Below the pieces are notes generated by a model. It ran no database searches. It had not been told where the DNA came from and saw only the letters and a program-made list of their open reading frames with translations. Of a stretch of DNA of 64,000 nucleotides, positions 52,914 to 61,256 are shown piece after piece; the stretch's first letter is position 1, and every line of letters starts with the position of its first letter. The position numbers and the translations under genes are program-made. The stretch is from Rhizobium grahamii CCGE 502 (GTDB lineage Bacteria; Pseudomonadota; Alphaproteobacteria; Rhizobiales; Rhizobiaceae), in NCBI RefSeq assembly GCF_000298315.2, contig NZ_AEYE02000016.1, positions 1-64,000 on the forward strand, given 5' to 3'.

Positions 52914-53555
52914 TCAGCCGGGCCAGGCGGAACCACGAATGATCGAGCAGAAGTTGGTCCGCGCGAAGTTTGGATCCTTGAGGGCAAGCACGTCCGCCTT
53001 GACGTTGCCAAAGGTCGTCTGCGGCTTCTTCCTGATACCGTCCGCAAAGTGGTCGATGATGTTCTCTTTGAAGTCAGTTTCCCGCGGATGGCACGAACAC
53101 ACCGCGTGTCGGTCCTCATCTGAGAATTCGTGGTAGTTGATGCCCAGAACGTCCATTTCAACGCCGGCTGTCACCAGGGCAATCGTTGGCCGCAAATGTT
53201 CCGGAATTCCGGGCGTTGTATGGAGTGCGATTGCAAGCCAGACATCTTCGATGTCCCGCTCGCCAACGCCATAACTCGTCATGAAATCGCGAGCGGTATT
53301 GGCCCCGTCGACCTCGAACCTTAGATCTGGGCTCGAATGCTCTTCAGTGAGCCCCATGTCGTGAAACATCGCTCCGAGGTAAAGAAGCTCAGGGTCGTAC
53401 CGAAGCCCCTTGCGTTCCCCGGTTAAGGCTCCCCAAAAGAACACGCGGCGGCTGTGATTGTAGAGAAGGTCGTCTTCAGTGTCGCGTACAAGTTGGGTGG
53501 CGGCGCGCGCAATCGCGCTGTCGGGCACGCGAATGCCGGCAATAAGCTCGTTCAT
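52914..53555 (-). CDS. Cytosolic HD-domain protein, cyanamide hydratase-like
   Basis: A 213-aa protein with the same domain as its neighbour but no signal peptide. LLYNHSRRVFFWGALTGERK, DPELLYLGAMFHDMGL, LRFEVDGANTARDFM and LAIALHTTPGIPEHLRP carry the metal-binding residues and the family pattern. It begins MNELIAGIRVPDSAIARAAT behind GGGAGAATAACG. The two genes are tandem duplicates, 55 bp apart; the downstream copy has gained an export signal. The substrate may be a small nitrile-like or urea-like compound. Confidence 0.85.
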   Translation of the reverse strand: MNELIAGIRVPDSAIARAATQLVRDTEDDLLYNHSRRVFFWGALTGERKGLRYDPELLYLGAMFHDMGLTEEHSSPDLRFEVDGANTARDFMTSYGVGERDIEDVWLAIALHTTPGIPEHLRPTIALVTAGVEMDVLGINYHEFSDEDRHAVCSCHPRETDFKENIIDHFADGIRKKPQTTFGNVKADVLALKDPNFARTNFCSIIRGSAWPG

Positions 53556-53766
53556 CGTTATTCTCCCTATAGGGCAAAGCTCCGCCGTGGCGTGAATGGG
53601 CACGCGGAAAGAGCTCTCGTTGCGAAGTTAGAACCAAGTCACATTGGTCAGCAGCTTTGATCTGGTTCTGCTTTGTTATAAGGGTTCGATAGCTCCGGCT
53701 GCAACGACACGCGTTCGGCGGATCGAGACAACCGCACGTCAATTCTCGCCAGGACCATCGTCAACC

Positions 53767-54741
53767 ATGGCTATTCTGAAGGTTGGTATCGCTGTCCACG
53801 AAGGTGTCCAGGCCCTGGATGTTGCAGGGCCAATTGACGTATTTGTCGAGGCGAACAGATACCTCACCGCAGACAATCGCTATGAGACGGTTGTTATCGG
53901 CCCGCACCAACGGCCGCTGCGGGCATCAAACAATATGCTCTTGATGGCGGACGTGACGTTTCAGGAAGCAGACGGAGGATTTGACATCCTGCTTGTGGCA
54001 GGCGGCCCTGCCCTCTCCTCTGGAGAGCCCGATGGGCAATTGATCGAATGGCTGGCTCTCGCTCCTACCCGAGCGAGCACCTACGGTTCGATCTGCACCG
54101 GCGCATTTGCCTTGGGGCACGCCGGCTTGCTCGACGGGCGGCGAGTGACGACCCATTGGCAAAATGCCGACCAGCTGGCAGCAAGGTTTCCGGACGCGCA
54201 GGTCGAGCGGGACGCAATCTATGTTCGCGACGGCCGTCTCGTGACATCCGCCGGCGTGACGGCGGGGATTGACCTGGCGCTGGCACTCGTCGGAGAGCGA
54301 CATGGGAGCCGCATAGCACTGATGGTCGCCAAGCGGCTGGTCGTGGTCGCACAGCGTCAAGGAGGGCAGTCCCAATTCAGTCCCTATCTGACAGCGCCCA
54401 GCGATCCCCGAGCACCCGTCGCCACGATCCAAAATCACGTCATGGAGAATATCGGAGCCCGCCATACGCTGCAGTCTCTCGCCGGTCTGGTCGGTATGAG
54501 CGCTCGGAATTTCGCGCGGCATTTCGTGCAGGAGACTGGGATTACACCGCACGAGTTCGTTGAACGTGCCCGGATCGATGCCGCCAGAAACCTTCTTGAA
54601 GGCAGCGACCAGCAACTGAAGACGGTCGCCTATGACTGTGGATTCGGCACGGCGGACAGGATGCGCATCATCTTCACAGAGCGGCTGGGTGTCACACCAG
54701 CACAGTACCGCATGAGCTTCAGGGACCGGGACGCAGGCTAG
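53767..54741 (+). CDS. GlxA-family transcriptional regulator (DJ-1/PfpI plus AraC)
   Basis: A 324-aa regulator. The N-terminal DJ-1/PfpI-like domain starts VGIAVHEGVQALDVAGPIDV and has the nucleophile-elbow-like SICTGAFALGHAGLLDGR with a cysteine, then VTTHWQNADQLA. The C-terminal AraC-type HTH covers about residues 225-320 (TLQSLAGLVGMSARNFARHF and LKTVAYDCGFGTADRMRIIF). It is divergent from the HD-domain genes and is their likely regulator. The start was set at MAILKVGIAV. Confidence 0.87.
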   Translation: MAILKVGIAVHEGVQALDVAGPIDVFVEANRYLTADNRYETVVIGPHQRPLRASNNMLLMADVTFQEADGGFDILLVAGGPALSSGEPDGQLIEWLALAPTRASTYGSICTGAFALGHAGLLDGRRVTTHWQNADQLAARFPDAQVERDAIYVRDGRLVTSAGVTAGIDLALALVGERHGSRIALMVAKRLVVVAQRQGGQSQFSPYLTAPSDPRAPVATIQNHVMENIGARHTLQSLAGLVGMSARNFARHFVQETGITPHEFVERARIDAARNLLEGSDQQLKTVAYDCGFGTADRMRIIFTERLGVTPAQYRMSFRDRDAG

Positions 54742-54754
54742 CGATAAAACCCCA

Positions 54755-54774
54755 CGCCTTGAAGGGATCGGAAC
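54755..54774 (+). repeat. 20-bp direct repeat, copy 1
   Basis: CGCCTTGAAGGGATCGGAAC, matched at 19 of 20 positions at 63224-63243 in the same orientation; a further CCCTGT is shared six bases later. It lies in the 92-bp gap between two convergent genes. It may be one edge of an integrated segment. Confidence 0.45.
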
Positions 54775-54833
54775 TGTCGACCCTGTTGTTCTCGCGGGAT
54801 TGAATGACGTTACATGGGCTGCAGATGGATCAT

Positions 54834-55412
54834 CTACACATTTGCCGAACGGCGCATATGTGTGACGCTCAGCCAAATCGCCGAAACGAGGAAATAAAAC
54901 GCCCCGACGCCTGCATAACCGGCGACCGTGGAGATCGAAGGCTCCTGCGGCATTTGCGCCTGAAACATGAAGAGCGCGCCGGCCACTGCGGATTGGCCAC
55001 CACTCAGAACCATCGCCCACTGACCACCAGTTGTTTTCCAACGCCGTACAGCAGTACCAAGCTGCAGCAAGCCAGAGAAAATTGCCCAGAGGCCGAATGC
55101 GCCGAGGACCCAGTTCATGCTCATCGTCAAGGCAACAATCACGGCAATCGTCATAGCCGAGCTCGCTGCGAAGTTGATCACTTGGCTCCGGTTGATCGCA
55201 AAGCCACCGCTTCTGGCGGCATCAACGACGTTAGCGGCGGCATCCCAAGCGGGATAAATGACCAGCAGGAAGGCAGCCACTGGAAATGAGTGCTGTCCGA
55301 CAGTGAATGCGGCCCCGACCCACAGCGCCGAGAACACGGCCCGGGTAAAGTAATACTGCTTGAGCCACTGGTCGTTCCCGCGCGTGGAATTAGCGTTTTG
55401 TTCGTTCAACAT
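54834..55412 (-). CDS. DUF308-type membrane protein
   Basis: A 192-aa protein with about six TM helices (VFSALWVGAAFTVGQHSF, VAAFLLVIYPAWDAAANVV, AMTIAVIVALTMSMNWVLGA, FGLWAIFSGLLQLGTAVR and two more). The repeated helix-pair pattern with F-G-L-W-A-I-F-S-G is typical of DUF308/HdeD-like proteins. Such proteins are linked to acid or envelope stress, but most are uncharacterised. It faces the GlxA-type gene tail to tail. Confidence 0.75.
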   Translation of the reverse strand: MLNEQNANSTRGNDQWLKQYYFTRAVFSALWVGAAFTVGQHSFPVAAFLLVIYPAWDAAANVVDAARSGGFAINRSQVINFAASSAMTIAVIVALTMSMNWVLGAFGLWAIFSGLLQLGTAVRRWKTTGGQWAMVLSGGQSAVAGALFMFQAQMPQEPSISTVAGYAGVGAFYFLVSAIWLSVTHMRRSANV

Positions 55413-55504
55413 TGGTACCTGTCCCTATCTTCAATTGATGAAATTCCGGCGGTGCGCCTTACAGGAAGCCGACATGCTCGCCAGGCGGAGCGTTCTCGTC
55501 CCAG

Positions 55505-55783
55505 TCAATTTGCCCGATCCGATCGCTTTTCGCCGGAAAGTTTTCCGGCTTCGGAAATACCAAAATCCCGTGGTTCGTCCAGAGAGTGAGCCTTTGCCTC
55601 GCCGGACTTCTCGCTCTCCAAGCGCATGCGTCTTTCAAACGCCTCGTTGATCGCCCCTTGCCGCTTTGCCACCCATCTGCCGTCAGGATCGGAGAGGATC
55701 GAACTGGTCTGGTTGATCTCGACCTGTCGTGACGACGCGACCGCGAAAATCGGCATCACTTCCTGAATTCTGCGTCTAGTCAT
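55505..55783 (-). CDS. Hypothetical small protein (92 aa)
   Basis: A short soluble protein: MTRRRIQEVMPIFAVASSRQ, then SILSDPDGRWVAKRQGAINE and a charged, probably disordered tail. No domain recognised. It follows the molybdopterin oxidoreductase gene by 37 bp on the same strand and may be part of that operon. The ribosome site is weak. Confidence 0.5.
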   Translation of the reverse strand: MTRRRIQEVMPIFAVASSRQVEINQTSSILSDPDGRWVAKRQGAINEAFERRMRLESEKSGEAKAHSLDEPRDFGISEAGKLSGEKRSDRAN

Positions 55784-55820
55784 GAACTGTTGTGATCCTT
55801 TGATTCAGCGTGCGAACGCC

Positions 55821-56597
55821 TCAGATGCCGGCGTACCATTCGTAGCCGCGGTCTTCCCAATAACCGCCGTTCCCGCCCCACAGGCCGGCGAAGCTGTCGA
55901 CCAGTTCGATGCGCATGATGTACTTTGCCTGCTTGTAACCCAGCTGCCGCTCGACCCTCAGGCGCAACGGCGCGCCGTGGCCGACGCTGAGATCCTCGCC
56001 GTTCATCTGGTAGGCAAGGATGGTCTGCGGATGAACCGCGTCGATGAGATCGATGCTCTCGTAATACCGGCCGCTTCCATCGAGCGTCTTTTCGAGCTCG
56101 TCTGCACAATGCAGTACGACATAGCGTGCCGTCGGTTTGATCCCGGTCAGGTGCAACAGATGGGCAAGCGGCACGCCCGTCCATTTGCCTATCGCGCTCC
56201 AGCCCTCGACGCAGTCATGACGGGTTATCTGGGTGCGGGAGGGAAGCGCCTTCAAATCGGATAGCGAAAACTCTCGTGGCCGATCGACAAGGCCGTCGAT
56301 CTTCAATCGCCAGTTTGCAAACTTGCCTTCCAACAGTTCCGCATATTCCTCGCTGTCGGGAGCGCTCGTTCCATTGACACGGAAGGATGGGGAAATGTCC
56401 TTTTTGTCAAACTCGCGCGCCAGCGCATCGCGTCCCTGAAGCAGTCTCTGCGCCGTCATGGTCAGGTGCTCGGCTGAGCGAAGGACATTGGCGATGTCGG
56501 CGTTCTGGTCCAGCAGGTCACACCCGGAAAGGGGCAAGGCGCTAGCGCCAAGTGCGCCACCGATCAAAAAGCGGCGTCTGGTGAGAAACGTGCTCAT
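55821..56597 (-). CDS. Exported molybdopterin-dependent oxidoreductase (sulfite oxidase family)
   Basis: A 258-aa enzyme with a twin-arginine signal (TRRRFLIGGALGASALPLSG, with a following Cys). The molybdopterin-binding domain has ITRHDCVEGWSAIGKWTG, where the Cys is the molybdenum ligand, and YYESIDLIDAVHPQTILAY and GHGAPLRLRVERQLGYKQAK, typical of YedY/MsrP-like members. Its partner is the cytochrome b gene overlapping by ATGA upstream, which would pass electrons from the membrane, as in the MsrPQ pair. The substrate is unknown; a periplasmic sulfoxide or similar is possible. Confidence 0.87.
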   Translation of the reverse strand: MSTFLTRRRFLIGGALGASALPLSGCDLLDQNADIANVLRSAEHLTMTAQRLLQGRDALAREFDKKDISPSFRVNGTSAPDSEEYAELLEGKFANWRLKIDGLVDRPREFSLSDLKALPSRTQITRHDCVEGWSAIGKWTGVPLAHLLHLTGIKPTARYVVLHCADELEKTLDGSGRYYESIDLIDAVHPQTILAYQMNGEDLSVGHGAPLRLRVERQLGYKQAKYIMRIELVDSFAGLWGGNGGYWEDRGYEWYAGI

Positions 56598-57445
56598 GCG
56601 TTCGGTCCTTCTTCGTGAATGGCGTAACGTCCGGTGACCATTGATCGGATATTGTTCCAGGTTCCCGACAACACGACCATCGCCACGTGTACGATGACGA
56701 AGACGACAAGCGCCGACGCTGTGATGAAGTGGATGGTGCGTGCGGACTGGCGTCCGCCGAAGATTTCGACGAGGGCGGGGAAAGCGGCGTCCACACCGGG
56801 TGACATCGTCAGCCCCGTCAGCACCATCAGAGGCAGCAGGATGACGATGACTGCTAGGTAGGTCAGCTTTTGCAAAGCATTGTAATGCTTGGCTTCCTCC
56901 CCTTTGGGAAAACGCAGCCGAGCGTGGTCGAGGACTTCGCGGCCGAGATGGCTAGGCGAAAGCTCATACGCCGTCGGAGCCAAGTCGCGTCTGAAATGTC
57001 CGCTCAGCACGCTGAAGCCGAGATAGATGATGCCATTGATGACAAACAGCCAGGCGAAAAAGAAGTGCCAGCGCCGGCCAGCCGCAAGATCCTGAAACGA
57101 CGGGATCGTTGCCCAGGACGGGAAAGCGCGTGCAGTCGGCTCCCCATCAACATTGGAAACACCAAGCACACCCGTCGTCGGTACCTGTACCCCCGCAACA
57201 CGCACGAAACCGCTTGGCTCGGCCGCATCATTGGCGCCAATCGTCAACACAGCGGGATCGCCATCCGCACCGTAATGACCCCAGTAGAGCTCGGGATGGG
57301 CGTTGAAGATCTGCAGCCCGCTCAACAGGAGAAAACCAAGGCAGAGCACGTTCAGCCAGTGCGTGAGCCGTGTCACAACCGAGTGGCGGCGGATGAAGAC
57401 CCTCCGCGGGTAGCGGATATTATCGTTGGAAGCTTCTGCGCTCAT
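56594..57445 (-). CDS. Cytochrome b561-type membrane protein
   Basis: About 283 aa with four or five TM helices. Heme ligands are suggested by SVVTRLTHWLNVLCLGFLLL, RRWHFFFAWLFVINGIIYLG, YNALQKLTYLAVIVILLPLM and ARTIHFITASALVVFVIVHV, the histidine pattern of dihaem cytochrome b subunits such as those of hydrogenases and formate dehydrogenases. An extra periplasmic loop lies between helices 1 and 2. It overlaps the molybdopterin gene (ATGA) and is its probable electron donor or acceptor. The start was set at MSAEASND. Confidence 0.87.
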   Translation of the reverse strand: MSAEASNDNIRYPRRVFIRRHSVVTRLTHWLNVLCLGFLLLSGLQIFNAHPELYWGHYGADGDPAVLTIGANDAAEPSGFVRVAGVQVPTTGVLGVSNVDGEPTARAFPSWATIPSFQDLAAGRRWHFFFAWLFVINGIIYLGFSVLSGHFRRDLAPTAYELSPSHLGREVLDHARLRFPKGEEAKHYNALQKLTYLAVIVILLPLMVLTGLTMSPGVDAAFPALVEIFGGRQSARTIHFITASALVVFVIVHVAMVVLSGTWNNIRSMVTGRYAIHEEGPNA

Positions 57446-57552
57446 CTTAGCGTCTTTCTTCAGTGACATCTCACGGCTGCAGGCAGGCAGCATCAATATC
57501 TAGTCGCTGGCCGGAGCAGTGGGGCGGGTGCTCCGGCCAGTGACGGCGTGGC

Positions 57553-58179
57553 TTACATGGGGGGAACCACGCCATTCTTGCCGACGACCACCTGATGGGC
57601 GATGGGGCCAGTCGCAGCCTTTTCCGCGGTGATGAAGACAACGGCGCCGGGAACGAGATCATCCTTGGCTGCCGCAGCAATGGTCACGACAGGGGTGCCA
57701 TCTGGAATGGCGATCTTCTTTTCCTTACCATGATAGGTCACGGTGACAGTCCGGCCATCGACGCCTTTGACGGCGTCGGCGACAGTCGCATTCGTCATGC
57801 TGCTGTCGGGCTTGAGATCCCAGCCATAACTACCCTCTCCCGTTCCCTTCATGGCCGGCGGGAAAATGAGAACCTCAAGCGCCCCATCGCCACCATCGGC
57901 CTTTGGCAAGGACGCGATGCCGACAAAATCGCCCGGCTTGATATCGGTAACCTTAGCTTCCGCGACGCTCGCAACGTTCCAGCCGTCGGCAAGCGTGACG
58001 TCGACAGTCTCACCTTCGCGGGTCTTCACCTTGAGGTTGGATCCTGTATAGGCGACGATGCTGCCACGGACGTGAATGGGTGGAGTTTTCTTATCCTCGG
58101 CATGAGCGGTTGTCGCTAGAACTGTTACGGAAAGGATGCTCGTCAGCCCAAGGGCGAAAGCGGGGAAAACATTCTTCAT
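57553..58179 (-). CDS. Exported protein with OB-like repeats
   Basis: A 208-aa periplasmic protein (signal ALGLTSILSVTVLATTAHA). The body is beta-rich: RGSIVAYTGSNLKVKTREGE, TDIKPGDFVGIASLP, and later GRTVTVTYHGKEKKIAIPDG and LVPGAVVFITAEK. The pattern of 'V.G.I....G..L.V....G..V.V' resembles small OB-type domains such as DUF5666. It is the first gene of the operon with cytochrome b and the molybdopterin enzyme, and its ribosome site lies inside a TetR operator. Role unknown. Confidence 0.75.
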   Translation of the reverse strand: MKNVFPAFALGLTSILSVTVLATTAHAEDKKTPPIHVRGSIVAYTGSNLKVKTREGETVDVTLADGWNVASVAEAKVTDIKPGDFVGIASLPKADGGDGALEVLIFPPAMKGTGEGSYGWDLKPDSSMTNATVADAVKGVDGRTVTVTYHGKEKKIAIPDGTPVVTIAAAAKDDLVPGAVVFITAEKAATGPIAHQVVVGKNGVVPPM

Positions 58180-58185
58180 CGATTT

Positions 58186-58204
58186 CTTCCTACTAGTTGG
58201 TAGA
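58186..58204. promoter_or_regulatory. TetR operator, site 1
   Basis: On the minus strand TCTACCAACTAGTAGGAAG; site 2 at 58847-58865 differs from it at only three of 19 positions. The core CTAC(C)-NN-CTAGTAG(G) is partly palindromic. It covers the ribosome-binding AGGAAG of the gene starting at 58179, seven bases from the ATG, so binding should block expression of the redox operon. Confidence 0.75.
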
Positions 58205-58247
58205 TTAATAACGCGCAGTCTACCTGATGAGCTTGGCTACAACAGGA

Positions 58248-58838
58248 TTAGTGAGAGACGGTGGGTGTAAGTCGATTGAGAGCAGGTTCGAGTATCATCT
58301 GGAAAACATCCGCTTTCCCATAGGCTCTTGCCGACAGCATCGCCCCATAGACGGTCGCGAGAAATGCTTCTGCTTCGACGTGGGGCTCACTGGTAAGGTT
58401 CAGCGCGCCTTCCCTGGAGCCTCGCTCCATAACTGAAGTCAGCCACGATGAAATGAAGCCAAAGAATGCTTTCACCTCCTTCGCCACATCCGGCGGCAGG
58501 GACGGAAGCTCGCTAGCAAGCAAAGCACACACGCAGTAGGGTCGGCTGGCATCCTCGATGCATTTTGCCCAATGGTTGGCATACACCTTGAGGATGTCCA
58601 AGGCGTCAGGGACGTTTTGCTCGAGGAGCGCTACAGTTGCCTGACCATCTTCGCGATACCGCTTAACCAGTTCACGCACCAAATCCACCTTGCTCGGAAA
58701 ATGATGGTGAATACTGGCCTTACGGATTCCGACCACCTCCGAGATGTCAGCATAGCTGAAGCCGTTGTAGCCTCCGTTCATGATGAGGGTTCGGGCAGAA
58801 GCCAAGATGTCGTCGGAGGTGGTTGAAAGATTGCTCAT
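58248..58838 (-). CDS. TetR-family repressor
   Basis: A 196-aa regulator. The HTH lies in residues about 10-56 (ILASARTLIMNGGYNGFSYA, DISEVVGIRKASIHHHFPSK), and the C-terminal helical domain holds the ligand pocket with a Cys pair in RPYCVCALLASELP. The gene is immediately upstream of the redox operon on the same strand. Near-identical operator sequences in front of both units show that it represses itself and the operon. The ligand is unknown. Confidence 0.9.
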   Translation of the reverse strand: MSNLSTTSDDILASARTLIMNGGYNGFSYADISEVVGIRKASIHHHFPSKVDLVRELVKRYREDGQATVALLEQNVPDALDILKVYANHWAKCIEDASRPYCVCALLASELPSLPPDVAKEVKAFFGFISSWLTSVMERGSREGALNLTSEPHVEAEAFLATVYGAMLSARAYGKADVFQMILEPALNRLTPTVSH

Positions 58839-58846
58839 ACGCTTTG

Positions 58847-58865
58847 TCTACCTTCTAGTAGGCAG
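58847..58865. promoter_or_regulatory. TetR operator, site 2
   Basis: TCTACCTTCTAGTAGGCAG, nine bases upstream of the repressor's own ATG, matching site 1 at 16 of 19 positions. It gives autorepression. A half site GTCTACCTGA occurs near 58218. Confidence 0.75.
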
Positions 58866-59012
58866 AAGGTCAAGAGCAAAACGCTTCTAGGCTACCTCAG
58901 AATGTTGGGGTCATTTATGGGGAAATATTTGGTTGCTGGTGGCAGCTGAGACATCGGGAATGGTCGCTCCTTCGACTGACAAGTCGATGATCAAACCCGC
59001 CGAGGCTCGCGC

Positions 59013-60443
59013 TCATCGGACGACCTCTTTCTTCGGTCCGAGCCCTGCAGAGAGCCACCCCGCAATGAGAAGGCAAAGACCGATCGCGATTGCTGCAACG
59101 CTGTAGGCATGGCCGATGGATCGCTCATCGGTCGATGAGCCCAGGATCGAAAAGAACAATCCGCCGATCAAAGCTGTGGCTAGAGCGCCGCCAATCTGAA
59201 GCATCGAATTGACAAGACCGGAAGCCAAACCAGACTGCGCCGGGTCAACCCGCTGCACGACTGTTCTGACGAGATTGGGAAGCGCAATTCCTTGTCCGGC
59301 ACCAACGATGAACAATGCAACAGAGAGGAATTCCGGCGCCCCGAACGAGATCAGTGCTGCCGTCCCGACCAATCCGGATGCTTCCAAGGACATGCCTGCA
59401 GCGGTGGAATATCGACCGAAAAGGCGAAAGATGTGGCCGCTCGCGAAGGGCCCCAAGACGAAGCCGACTGCCGCGGGAAGGATTGCAATTCCGGCCTCGA
59501 ATGGTGTGTGACCAAGGCCGCCTTGTTGGTAGACCGAAAATGTCAGCCAGAAAGCCGCAAAGGCATAGAAGAATAGTGCTGAGAGCAGCCCGCGCTTCAA
59601 TCCCGGAACCTGAAGCAGGCGCGGTGCGAGGATCGGATCTCTTCCAGCCGCCTCCACCTTCTGCTCGTAATGCCAAAACAGGAATAGAAGCGGCAGCGAA
59701 GCGGCAAGCATCAGAAGTGACCAGACCGGCCAGCCATGCTCACGGCCCTCGATGAGCGGCCAGATCAGCGCACAAAGCGCGAGTGCAATCAGCACAGCTC
59801 CGCCAAGATCCAGTTTGCTTGCGTGCTCAGATCGCGTCTCACGCAATACCATCACCGCGGACGGCGCCGCTATGGCGATCACGGGAAGGTTGATGAGGAA
59901 GATGGCCCTCCATCCCAGCCCAAAAATATCGAGCGCAATCAGAGCCCCACCGAGAAACAACCCCGCCATAGATGCGATACCGAATGTCAGCGCGTAAAAG
60001 CTGAGCGCCTTTGATTTCTCGTGCTCTGGAAAAATGGCATTGATGGATGCCAAAGCCTGCGGCGCCATGATCGCTGCAGCAGAGCCCTGAAGGATCCGGC
60101 CGAGAACCAGTACCGCTGGCGACCAGGCAAAGCCGCATAAGGCGGAGGCGCCTGCGAACGCGACCATCCCTGCCAGGAAGACGTTTCGGCGACCATACAA
60201 ATCACCGAGCCTGCCACCGGTGATCAGCATGACTGCATAGGTGGTGGCGTATCCAGAAATGATCAGTTGCATGGTCGATGCGGAGGCATGGAAATCCTCA
60301 CGAATCGATGGCAGCGCCACGTTGACGATGAAGAAATCCAGGGGCGGCAAGAACGCCCCGGTCAATAGAATGACCAATGCGGTCCATCTGCGCGGGTCAG
60401 TGGCTTGCTCCAGATTACGGACATGTTCCAAAAGTCTCTCCAT
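59013..60443 (-). CDS. MFS multidrug exporter, DHA2 (EmrB/QacA) family
   Basis: A 476-aa transporter with about 14 TM helices. PPLDFFIVNVALPSIREDF is the D1-type motif in helix 1, GGRLGDLYGRRNVFLAG is the loop 2-3 motif A, and RILQGSAAAIMAPQALASI is the helix 4-5 region with motif C-type glycines following. Such exporters remove toxic organic compounds using proton motive force. It is downstream of a TetR gene on the same strand, with a perfect palindromic operator between them. Confidence 0.9.
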   Translation of the reverse strand: MERLLEHVRNLEQATDPRRWTALVILLTGAFLPPLDFFIVNVALPSIREDFHASASTMQLIISGYATTYAVMLITGGRLGDLYGRRNVFLAGMVAFAGASALCGFAWSPAVLVLGRILQGSAAAIMAPQALASINAIFPEHEKSKALSFYALTFGIASMAGLFLGGALIALDIFGLGWRAIFLINLPVIAIAAPSAVMVLRETRSEHASKLDLGGAVLIALALCALIWPLIEGREHGWPVWSLLMLAASLPLLFLFWHYEQKVEAAGRDPILAPRLLQVPGLKRGLLSALFFYAFAAFWLTFSVYQQGGLGHTPFEAGIAILPAAVGFVLGPFASGHIFRLFGRYSTAAGMSLEASGLVGTAALISFGAPEFLSVALFIVGAGQGIALPNLVRTVVQRVDPAQSGLASGLVNSMLQIGGALATALIGGLFFSILGSSTDERSIGHAYSVAAIAIGLCLLIAGWLSAGLGPKKEVVR

Positions 60444-60487
60444 GTCGATTTGCGAAGCCGATCAATCGGCTTGTACAGATGCGTCTT

Positions 60488-60509
60488 TTAGGAACCATTT
60501 GGTTCCTAA
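60488..60509. promoter_or_regulatory. Perfect palindromic operator before the MFS gene
   Basis: Arms TTAGGAACCA and TGGTTCCTAA separated by two Ts: 10-bp perfect arms, 45 bp ahead of the MFS start. The related site at 61136-61157 lies before the TetR gene. The pair makes the second TetR regulator the clear candidate binder. Confidence 0.75.
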
Positions 60510-60515
60510 TTTCAG

Positions 60516-61127
60516 TCAGTCGAGCGGCTTTAGTGCGAAGTCGACCATCGCCTTGGTGGCGTCGCGATTTGCTCCTGCTTTGCCCAAAACTCTCATTCCT
60601 TGGATCTGACAGACGAGAAACCGCGCCAGCGTTCGCTCGTCCAGTTCTGGATCAATTTCACCTAAGGCCTGAGCTCTTATGATCGCCGCCGCGTATAGAT
60701 CTTGCAGTCGCCGAAACAGCCGCGCAATTCGAGCGGAAACCTCTTCGTCTGCCGGAAGCATTTCTACAGCCGACAACACGACGAAGCATCCACGCAGTCC
60801 CTCCTTGCCGGAGGACTCTTCAACTTGTCGCGAGAATGCGTCTTTGATTGCAGCTTTCGGCGACGAGTTGGAATGCAGGATTTCCCCAGTCTTTCGAATG
60901 GCATCGTCGATGTAGACATCAAGCGCACGGAGATAGACGCCCCGCTTGTCTACAAACGCCTTGTAGAAACTGCCTCTCGATAATTCCATGCCTTCGAGCA
61001 AGTCAGGCAAGGAGGCATCGTGATATCCACGATCCCAGAATACGCCCATCGCCTTGCGCACTGCGTCATCAAGCTCGAATTCACGAGGGCGTCCGGCGGA
61101 CGGGGATGTCTGACTGTGTCTAACCAT
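60516..61127 (-). CDS. TetR-family repressor of the MFS exporter
   Basis: A 203-aa regulator: N-terminal HTH (DDAVRKAMGVFWDRGYHDAS, LPDLLEGMELSRGSFYKAF) and a C-terminal domain of the TetR_C AcrR-like kind (EGLRGCFVVLSAVEMLPADE). It resembles the NemR/AcnR-type regulators that sense reactive electrophiles; a Cys in RGCFVV may matter. It lies between the RidA gene (divergent) and the MFS gene (downstream), with operators on both sides. Confidence 0.9.
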   Translation of the reverse strand: MVRHSQTSPSAGRPREFELDDAVRKAMGVFWDRGYHDASLPDLLEGMELSRGSFYKAFVDKRGVYLRALDVYIDDAIRKTGEILHSNSSPKAAIKDAFSRQVEESSGKEGLRGCFVVLSAVEMLPADEEVSARIARLFRRLQDLYAAAIIRAQALGEIDPELDERTLARFLVCQIQGMRVLGKAGANRDATKAMVDFALKPLD

Positions 61128-61135
61128 GAGGCCAA

Positions 61136-61157
61136 TATGGAACCATTCAGTTCCTAT
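61136..61157. promoter_or_regulatory. TetR operator between the repressor and ridA
   Basis: Reads TATGGAACCATTC then AGTTCCTAT: an imperfect version of the palindrome at 60488, keeping GGAACCATT and GTTCCTA. It lies eight bases upstream of the repressor start and 100 bp from ridA, so it may control both. Confidence 0.65.
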
Positions 61158-61256
61158 TGCAAGTGATGTTTTCTGTGATTATGGAGAAGGCCGTGACGTT
61201 AGGCGCCGCCCTTCTCTGACTGGGCCGCCTATCTTTAATTGGAAAAGGGTAGGACG

